Part shown: positions 23,582 through 28,817 of the stretch, piece by piece
Layout of the letters: every line of letters begins with the position of its first letter
How positions within the stretch are numbered: the stretch's first letter is position 1
NCBI GenBank assembly: GCA_015066205.1
Contig: SVOV01000027.1
Span: 1 to 33,669, forward strand
Direction: 5' to 3'
Length of the DNA: 33,669 nucleotides
From: Oscillospiraceae bacterium
GTDB lineage: Bacteria; Bacillota; Clostridia; Oscillospirales; Acutalibacteraceae
Program-made: the position numbers and the translations under genes
Notes under the pieces: generated by a model
Database searches by the model: none
Told to the model about the DNA's origin: nothing
What the model saw: the letters and a program-made list of their open reading frames with translations, nothing else

Positions 23582-23935
23582 ATGAAACACATTTGCCTGT
23601 CAAGGCACTCAATCAATGCAAAACACTGTATATCTCCAATTCTGCAGAACTTGAATATTATAAACTTTTTGGGAAGATGTATATCTGTTCCATTTAGTTT
23701 TGATATTCACGCAATGATATTTTCGGACAATGCTCCTGCATTGGAAACAGCACTTCACAGGGCGTTTGAAAACAAAAAACTTAATATGGTTAATCAGCGT
23801 AGAGAGTTCTTTAATGTAACGCTTGACGAAATCAAAGCAGTTGTTATGAAGAATTTTGATAAATCTGTTGAGTTTATCGAAATCCCAGAAGCAGAACAAT
23901 ATAGAACCTCTTTGAAGATGAAAGAAAATAAATAA
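23582..23935 (+). pseudogene. C-terminal remnant of a DUF4041/T5orf172 (Mug113, GIY-YIG-type) protein
   Basis: Only residues from about 35 onward (position 23684) look like a real protein: SVPFSFDIHAMIFSDNAPAL, HRAFENKKLNMVNQRREFFN, VTLDEIKAVV and FIEIPEAEQYRTSLKM. This is the end of the T5orf172/Mug113 module found at the C-terminus of DUF4041 phage-type proteins, where it usually follows a GIY-YIG-like YVIS...KIGMT segment. That segment and the hundreds of preceding residues are missing. The first 34 residues, from the ATG at 23582, do not resemble the family and no ribosome site is evident. It is best read as a relic of an integrated element. Confidence 0.7.
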
Positions 23936-23944
23936 TTGTTAAAA

Positions 23945-24042
23945 ATCAGGGGACGGTTCTATTGTTGGCTGTAGAATCGCTATGTCAAAAGTTGCACGAT
24001 TACCATTAAAACCAACGATTACTGCAAAAATCCAACGATTAC
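23945..24042 (+). other. Non-coding stretch with REP-like motif and short direct repeats
   Basis: GGGGACGGTTCT at 23949-23960 is a motif often seen in REP-like sequences mobilised by IS200/REP transposases; no such transposase gene is present. CCAACGATTAC occurs twice (24012-24022 and 24032-24042), with a partial CACGATTAC at about 23996. No gene is visible. Confidence 0.4.
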
Positions 24043-24057
24043 ATTTTCATTTAAATG

Positions 24058-24093
24058 AAAAAAAGCCTCTTGAGAAGTGATTCTCCGGAGGCT
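24058..24093 (-). terminator. Intrinsic terminator of the broken four-helix-bundle gene
   Basis: The stem AGCCTC-GAGAA / TTCTC-GAGGCT with a symmetric 2-nt internal loop spans 24064-24093; seven T residues follow on the minus strand (24064-24058). Confidence 0.75.
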
Positions 24094-24160
24094 GATTTTA
24101 TGTATAATCAAGTTTTTAGGCAATTTTACTATGCCGATAAACACACGATTTATAATAGAT

Positions 24161-24410
24161 TTATTTCTGATTTGCTTTGGCTGTATTAATAGATGAAACC
24201 AGCATTGCTCTTATCGATCTGCATTTTTGATACAAAATCAGCAGTACCGTGTGCATACTTAGCTTCACGGATATTTGCACCGATTGAAGTTCCGCTTCTG
24301 CCTATCTGATTAGAAATTATAGATTCGCGTCTCTCTTTTAATTGTTTAACAAGGTTTATTGTCTGTACCGCAAAATCCATTGACTGTTCTGCAAGCTTAT
24401 CATTAGACAT
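24161..24410 (-). pseudogene. Four-helix-bundle (S23/intervening-sequence-type) protein with internal deletion and frameshift
   Basis: From the ATG at 24410 (GGTGAGG just upstream) the frame encodes MSNDKLAEQSMDFAVQTINL, then GRSGTSIGANIREAKYAHG and FVSKMQI, the first half of a four-helix-bundle protein of the 23S-rRNA-intervening-sequence family, then stops at 24186. In another frame, 24202-24161 encodes LVSSINTAKANQK followed by TAA, which is the normal C-terminal tail of the family. So the middle (roughly 35-40 residues) has been deleted and the tail shifted out of frame. The consensus promoter and terminator are intact. Family length is about 115-125 residues. Confidence 0.75.
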
Positions 24411-24432
24411 AACCTCACCATCTTTCAAGTTA

Positions 24433-24460
24433 ATTATACCTGTATTTTAAGGTTTGTCAA
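24433..24460 (-). promoter_or_regulatory. Promoter of the broken four-helix-bundle gene
   Basis: On the minus strand TTGACA (24460-24455), 16 nt, TATAAT (24438-24433). Array C abuts the -35. Confidence 0.8.
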
Positions 24461-24621
24461 TGAAGCACTCGCCTTCGGCTCGCATGAAGCGTTTGCTTCG
24501 CAAACACGAAGCATTGAACTGATGTTCAATATGAAGCAAAGCGTGTGTAACATTTCCGTACACCGAAGGTGTGCTTCATAGCCGAAGGCTGCTTCATTTT
24601 TCATGTGCCGTAAGGCACGCT
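24461..24621. repeat. Palindrome array C (linker ATGAAGC / GCTTCAT)
   Basis: About 160 bp. Units include GCC-ttc-GGC (about 24471-24479), GTTTGC-ttc-GCAAAC (24491-24505), ATTGAAC-tgat-GTTCAAT (24513-24530), ACACC-gaa-GGTGT (24560-24572), AGCC-gaa-GGCT (24580-24590) and GTGCC-gtaa-GGCAC (24605-24618). Linkers are TGAAGC/ATGAAGC/ACGAAGC on the left and GCTTCAT/GCTTCAT/GCTTCGT on the right. It lies between the tRNA-Ser terminator and the promoter of the broken four-helix-bundle gene. Confidence 0.85.
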
Positions 24622-24626
24622 TCGTT

Positions 24627-24670
24627 GCCAAAAATAAAAGCACTTCCGAAGAAGTGCTTTTATTTTTGGC
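24627..24670 (-). terminator. Terminator of the tRNA-Ser pair, overlapping the tRNA 3' end
   Basis: A perfect 20-bp stem (24670-24651 with 24646-24627) with a 4-nt loop. Its first four bases (GCCA) are the discriminator and CCA end of tRNA-Ser(GCT). The minus-strand U-rich tract is TTTTATTTTT. Confidence 0.85.
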
Positions 24671-24760
24671 GGAGCAGGAGAGACTCGAACTCTCGCGCCG
24701 GGGATTAGCCGACCTACGCCCTTAGCAGGGGCGCCTCGTCACCAACTTGAGTACTACTCC
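24667..24760 (-). tRNA. tRNA-Ser (anticodon GCT)
   Basis: A 94-nt class II tRNA on the minus strand begins GGAGTAGTACTCAAG. The anticodon loop is CTGCTAA (GCT), it has a long variable arm, T-arm AGTTCGAGTCT, discriminator G and encoded CCA. Confidence 0.95.
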
Positions 24761-24800
24761 AGAAATTGATAATCGGCTTAAACCTATTCAATTAAAAAAA

Positions 24801-24891
24801 TGGCGGAGAGAGTGGGATTCGAACCCACGGTACCCGTAAGAGTACGACGGTTTTCAAGACCGTTCCGTTATGACCGCTTCGGTATCTCTCC
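24801..24891 (-). tRNA. tRNA-Ser (anticodon TGA)
   Basis: A 91-nt class II tRNA on the minus strand begins GGAGAGATACCGAAG. The anticodon loop is CTTGAAA (TGA), with a long variable arm, T-arm GGTTCGAATCC and encoded CCA. It is first of the tRNA-Ser pair, 40 nt before tRNA-Ser(GCT). Confidence 0.95.
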
Positions 24892-24905
24892 AATTAGCAC
24901 TTGAT

Positions 24906-24934
24906 ATATTATCACAATAATATTTCCTTGTCAA
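24906..24934 (-). promoter_or_regulatory. Promoter of the tRNA-Ser pair
   Basis: On the minus strand TTGACA (24934-24929), 17 nt, TAATAT (24911-24906). Confidence 0.8.
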
Positions 24935-24998
24935 GCCTTTTTTGTTATGTTTATAAGGATAATTTTATTTTGCTTTGCAGAAAAAATCAGTTCACTTA

Positions 24999-25027
24999 TT
25001 GTAAAATGTAAGAAGATATGATATAAT
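24999..25027 (+). promoter_or_regulatory. Promoter of the GH16 gene
   Basis: TTGTAA (24999-25004), 17 nt, TATAAT (25022-25027) preceded by TGA. Confidence 0.75.
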
Positions 25028-25060
25028 TCTTTTTTGAAAAAATATATGGAGTGAAAAATT

Positions 25061-25927
25061 ATGGATATTCTTCAGAGCTTTATTTCTTTTATAATGTCAA
25101 TAGTTGCATTTTTTGCCTCGCTTTTCGGAATTACGGTTCCAGGTATTGAGAAAGAAACCGTTGATATGTCAAAATTTGAGCTCGTCTGGGCTGATGAATT
25201 TGACGGCAGTGAGCTTGATGCAACAAAATGGAACACAACAGGGAACACATCTGTTCGCCGCGGCGGATACTGGAACGGAAATATGCTTGAGCTTCGTGAC
25301 GGAAATCTCGTTATTTTCTCCAAGTATTTTGAAAACGGCTATAAGGAGGGTGATCCCGCAGGCTGGTACACTACTGCCGTTAATTCAAGAGGTAAATTTG
25401 ATCAGACCTTCGGTTATTTTGAAACAAGATGTATTCTTCCTGCAGGTGTGGGCCAATGGTCAGCCTTCTGGCTTAACAGTACGGTATATCCTCCTGACGG
25501 AGCTGACGGCTCTTACGGCGGTGAGCTTGATATTTTTGAAGGTCCCTATTATAATTATGATGATCCCGACAGAGTTTTCGGTGCTATCCATTGGGGCGGT
25601 TACGGAGACGGTCATCAGTCAATTTCCGTGACCTATCAGATAGACCCCGTTGATCCCTATCATTCATATAATACATATGGCTTTGAATGGAATGAGAACG
25701 AATATATTTATTATGTTAACGGCGAAAAAACCGCTGTTGTAACAAAAGACAGAGCAATTCCCTCGCTTGTTGATCACTATATTATCTTATCCACTGAATT
25801 TTCAGGTGCTGACGGAGATGCCTTCACCACTTACGGAATCGGAGATATGGACGATAACGGAAAGGATTACAGAGGCGAATTTATTGTTGACTATGTAAGA
25901 GTATATCAGTATAAGCCCGCTGAATAA
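25061..25927 (+). CDS. GH16 endo-beta-glucanase (laminarinase/lichenase-like)
   Basis: The 288-residue enzyme has an N-terminal hydrophobic segment (about residues 5-28), either an uncleaved anchor or signal peptide, then a single GH16 beta-jelly-roll. Signatures are LVWADEFDGSELDATKW, FGYFETRCILP, WSAFWLN, GGELDIFEG (the ExDxxE catalytic motif: Glu155 nucleophile, Asp157, Glu160 acid/base), HSYNTYGFEWNENEYIYYVNG and the closing FIVDYVRVYQ. The spaced ELDIFE form without the extra Met is typical of lichenase-type members (1,3-1,4-beta-glucan), but laminarin is possible. GGAGTG precedes the ATG. It is monocistronic, with its own promoter and terminator. Confidence 0.88.
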   Translation: MDILQSFISFIMSIVAFFASLFGITVPGIEKETVDMSKFELVWADEFDGSELDATKWNTTGNTSVRRGGYWNGNMLELRDGNLVIFSKYFENGYKEGDPAGWYTTAVNSRGKFDQTFGYFETRCILPAGVGQWSAFWLNSTVYPPDGADGSYGGELDIFEGPYYNYDDPDRVFGAIHWGGYGDGHQSISVTYQIDPVDPYHSYNTYGFEWNENEYIYYVNGEKTAVVTKDRAIPSLVDHYIILSTEFSGADGDAFTTYGIGDMDDNGKDYRGEFIVDYVRVYQYKPAE

Positions 25928-25947
25928 TCATTATGCTTTTATGAAAT

Positions 25948-25988
25948 GAGCTGTAAAAACTTCTTGGTTTTTGCGGCTCGTTTTTTTT
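25948..25988 (+). terminator. Intrinsic terminator of the GH16 gene
   Basis: A 13-bp stem with two G.T pairs (25948-25960 with 25967-25979), followed by eight T residues. Confidence 0.85.
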
Positions 25989-26030
25989 GATGAAATATTG
26001 ATAATTTATTGTCAAACTTTTTAAATTTTC

Positions 26031-26059
26031 TTGACATATAACTACCTTTTTTATATACT
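26031..26059 (+). promoter_or_regulatory. Promoter of the flavin reductase-thioesterase operon
   Basis: Perfect TTGACA (26031-26036), 17 nt, TATACT (26054-26059). Confidence 0.8.
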
Positions 26060-26106
26060 AAATTATGATGGAAAATATGTGTTTTCTGAAGAAAGGAAGG
26101 CTATTT

Positions 26107-28167
26107 ATGGATAAAAAATACGAATCCCTGTTTACCCCTTGGAAAATAGGTAATGTTGAGATCAAAAACAGAATCGTTATGTGTCCTATGGGCGGTACAT
26201 CTCTTTTCGGTTGGTTTGAGCTCGGCGGCTGCCATTTTGACAAGGAGGCTGCAAAGCTTTTTATTGAAAGAGCAAACAACAATGTAGGCCTTATTATTCC
26301 CGGTATTGCTCCTCTTCGCGATACCTTCTGGGGCAAATGGCTTTGGCAGAATCCCAAGATGTTTGAAGAGCTCAAGGAATTTATGGACGAGATCCACAAG
26401 ACAGGTGCAAAGCTCTTTGTTCAGCTTACAGCCGGTATGGGCAGAAGCTGGGCTATCACCGAGCTTGTTGCTCCTCTTCATAAGAATAAGGTTACCCGCG
26501 CTCTCATCAAGCCCATTCTTGATACATCGCATGAGCTTGCTTCTCCCAGTGCTCAGCCTTCCCGTTGGGCTCACGATATCATCTGTCCCGAAATGACAAA
26601 AGAACAGATACACGAAATCATTGAAGCCTTTGCAAAGACAGCAAAGCTCTGCCGTGATGCGGGTGTTGACGGTGTTGAGGTTCACGCTGTTCACGAGGGC
26701 TATCTTCTTGACCAGTTTGCAATTGAATTCTTCAATAAGAGAACAGACGAATACGGCGGAAGCTTTGAAAACAGATACCGTTTTGCAGCTGAGGTCGTAA
26801 AGGCTATCAAAAAGGAATGCGGAAATGACTATCCTGTTTCTCTCCGTTACTCCGTTGAATCAAAGATGAAGGGCTTCTGCGAGGGTGCAATGCCCGGTGA
26901 AGACTATGTTGAAGTCGGAAGAAATATGGAAGAATCCGAAAAGGCTGCAAAGTATCTTCAGGATATGGGCTACGATATGCTCAATGCCGATAACGGTACA
27001 TATGACTCCTGGTACTGGGCACATCCCCCGATGTATATGCCTGAAAACTGCAACCTTGAGGATGTCGCTCACATAAAGAAATTCGTTGATATTCCCGTTG
27101 TATGCGCAGGCCGTATGGATGCCGCAGTTGCAGCCGAGGCTATCAGCGAAGGAAAGATCGACGGTGTCGGTGTTGCCCGTCAGTTCCTTGTTGACCCCGA
27201 ATGGATAACAAAGCTTATCGATGACAGACTTGAGGATATCAAGCCCTGTATCTGCTGTCACGCAGGTTGCTTCAATTTCTCTTCATCAAAGGGTCACGCA
27301 AATACTCAGGATCTTTTAGATACAATGGGTCTTGCACGCTGTGCTCTTAACCCCAAGACAATGCAGTCCAAGAAATATAAGATAGAAAAGGCAAAGAAAA
27401 AGAAGAATATCGCAGTTATCGGCGGCGGTATCGGCGGTATGGAGGCTGCTCTCGTTCTCGCACAGCGCGGACACAAGGTTACTATCTATGAAAAGACAGA
27501 TAAGCTCGGCGGTGTATTTATTGCCGCAGCTGCTCCCTCTTTCAAGGAAAAGGACCGTGACCTTATTGCATGGTACAGAAGAGAGATCGCAAAGTATCCC
27601 ATCGAGGTAAAGTTTAATACAGAGGTCAAGAATGTTGAAGCTCTCGGTGTTGACGAGGTTATCGTTGCAACAGGCTCGGTTGCAAACAAGATTCCCGTTC
27701 CCGGTGCAGATAAGGCTATTGAAGCTGTTGAATATCTTCTCGGCGAAAAGACAGTCGGTGACAATGTTGTTATCGTCGGCGGCGGTCTTACAGGCTGTGA
27801 AATCGCATATGACCTCTTCTTACAGGGTAAGAAGCCCGTTATTGTTGAAATGCAGGATGACCTTATCACAACTCCCGGTGTCGCTCTTGCTAACACAAGC
27901 TATCTCCGTGACTGCTTCAAGACAAACAAGGTTCCCGTATATCTTGAAACAAAGACCACAGAGATCCGTGAGGACGGCGTAACCGTAATGGATAAGGACG
28001 GCAAGAAGACAGATATTCCCTGTGATAATGTAATTCTTTCCGTAGGCTACAAGCCCGCTCCCGTTGCCCCCAAGGCAAAGCATGTTCATGTTATCGGCGA
28101 TGCCTCCAAGGTAGGAAATCTCCGTACCGTTATCTGGCAGGCATGGGATGTTGCAATGAAGCTCTGA
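26107..28167 (+). CDS. Old-yellow-enzyme/2,4-dienoyl-CoA reductase-type NADH:flavin oxidoreductase with [4Fe-4S] cluster
   Basis: The 686-residue protein has an N-terminal FMN TIM barrel (FTPWKIGNVEIKNRIVMCPMG; GVDGVEVHAVHEGYLLDQF; RTDEYGGSFENRYRF), a Cys cluster CICCHAGC (Cys381, 384, 388) with Cys412, and a C-terminal FAD/NAD module (IAVIGGGIGGMEAAL, VVIVGGGLTGCEIAYDL). This is the DCR/BaiCD/BaiH/enoate reductase architecture, reducing C=C bonds of enoates, dienoyl-CoAs or bile-acid intermediates. The fourth Cys is 24 residues from the third, farther than the 12 of E. coli DCR. The ATG at 26107 follows AAAGGAAGG; the earlier ATG at 26065 lacks a site. A thioesterase gene follows 53 nt later. 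Substrate unknown. Confidence 0.85.
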   Translation: MDKKYESLFTPWKIGNVEIKNRIVMCPMGGTSLFGWFELGGCHFDKEAAKLFIERANNNVGLIIPGIAPLRDTFWGKWLWQNPKMFEELKEFMDEIHKTGAKLFVQLTAGMGRSWAITELVAPLHKNKVTRALIKPILDTSHELASPSAQPSRWAHDIICPEMTKEQIHEIIEAFAKTAKLCRDAGVDGVEVHAVHEGYLLDQFAIEFFNKRTDEYGGSFENRYRFAAEVVKAIKKECGNDYPVSLRYSVESKMKGFCEGAMPGEDYVEVGRNMEESEKAAKYLQDMGYDMLNADNGTYDSWYWAHPPMYMPENCNLEDVAHIKKFVDIPVVCAGRMDAAVAAEAISEGKIDGVGVARQFLVDPEWITKLIDDRLEDIKPCICCHAGCFNFSSSKGHANTQDLLDTMGLARCALNPKTMQSKKYKIEKAKKKKNIAVIGGGIGGMEAALVLAQRGHKVTIYEKTDKLGGVFIAAAAPSFKEKDRDLIAWYRREIAKYPIEVKFNTEVKNVEALGVDEVIVATGSVANKIPVPGADKAIEAVEYLLGEKTVGDNVVIVGGGLTGCEIAYDLFLQGKKPVIVEMQDDLITTPGVALANTSYLRDCFKTNKVPVYLETKTTEIREDGVTVMDKDGKKTDIPCDNVILSVGYKPAPVAPKAKHVHVIGDASKVGNLRTVIWQAWDVAMKL

Positions 28168-28220
28168 TAAGATTTTCAGTCCCGTATCAAAGGATGCGGG
28201 GCTGTTTTAAGGATACGGAT

Positions 28221-28619
28221 ATGAATGATATAAAAGAAATAAAAGAATTTTTTGAAAAGGACCGTTTTGCAACAAAAAACGGGATGTATATTGAAGAAGT
28301 CGGAGAAAAATACGCGAAATGTGCTTTGGAGATTACCGATGACCATAGAAATGCTCTCGGTGCTCTTATGGGCGGTGTGCCGTATACACTCGCCGATTTC
28401 TGCTTTGCCGTGGCAACAAACCACGAAGACACGCCGACAGTTTCTCTCAGCTCCAATATAACCTATCTTTCACAGCCGAAAGGAAAAACTCTTTTCGCAG
28501 AAGCAAAATGCGAAAAGGACGGTAAAACAACCTGTTATTACAGTATAAAGATCTATGACGAATTGGGTGTAAAGGTTGCAGATGCTGTTACTACAGGCTT
28601 TCATATTCAGAAAAAATAA
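28221..28619 (+). CDS. Hotdog-fold thioesterase (PaaI-like)
   Basis: The 132-residue protein of normal family length has the hotdog signature NALGALMGGVPYTLADFCFA (helix with catalytic Asp) followed by strands SLSSNITYLSQPKGKTLFAEAK and YYSIKIYDELGVKVADAVTTGF. PaaI-like enzymes hydrolyse acyl-CoAs, often aromatic or hydroxylated. The frame is open from 28143, but MNDIKEIKEFF at 28221 with GGATACGG upstream is the better start. Being co-transcribed with the flavin reductase, it may release the reduced acid from CoA (inference). Confidence 0.82.
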   Translation: MNDIKEIKEFFEKDRFATKNGMYIEEVGEKYAKCALEITDDHRNALGALMGGVPYTLADFCFAVATNHEDTPTVSLSSNITYLSQPKGKTLFAEAKCEKDGKTTCYYSIKIYDELGVKVADAVTTGFHIQKK

Positions 28620-28632
28620 AAGGCAAAAATAT

Positions 28633-28673
28633 CAGTCCTCTTCCCGAAAAAAGGAAAAGGACTGTGTTTTTTT
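28633..28673 (+). terminator. Intrinsic terminator of the reductase-thioesterase operon
   Basis: A 12-bp stem with one mismatch (28633-28644 with 28653-28664), followed by TGTTTTTTT. Confidence 0.85.
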
Positions 28674-28675
28674 AT

Positions 28676-28798
28676 TATATAGGAAATTGCTCGCGTTGTG
28701 AGCAATTTAGCTTATAATTCGCCTGCGGCGTATTGAATGACGCAAGCTTATTAAACAAGAAACACCTACAGCCCCCAAGACCCAGGGTAGGGGGTTGA
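28676..28798 (-). repeat. Two-hairpin dispersed 3'-UTR element, copy 2
   Basis: In minus orientation, starting 20 nt after the GH3 stop, are TCAACCCCC, a nested C/G-rich hairpin ending TTGGGGGC, AGGTGTTT, then the hairpin AAATTGCTC-acaacgc-GAGCAATTT (28708-28684) and TTCCTATATA. It differs from copy 1 by a 36-bp insert between two GCTTAT direct repeats (28710-28715 and 28746-28751) containing the palindrome CGCC-tgc-GGCG (28720-28730). Confidence 0.8.
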
Positions 28799-28817
28799 TA
28801 AATCGTAAGATTTTTTC

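Noticed and set aside
22866..24460. Phage defence system
   Set aside because: No nuclease, ATPase, reverse transcriptase, toxin-antitoxin pair or methylase is recognisable; only relics and one orphan are present.
24434..24643. 69-codon minus-strand frame in array C
   Set aside because: The palindromes and linkers keep it open; it has no credible start and overlaps a promoter and terminator.
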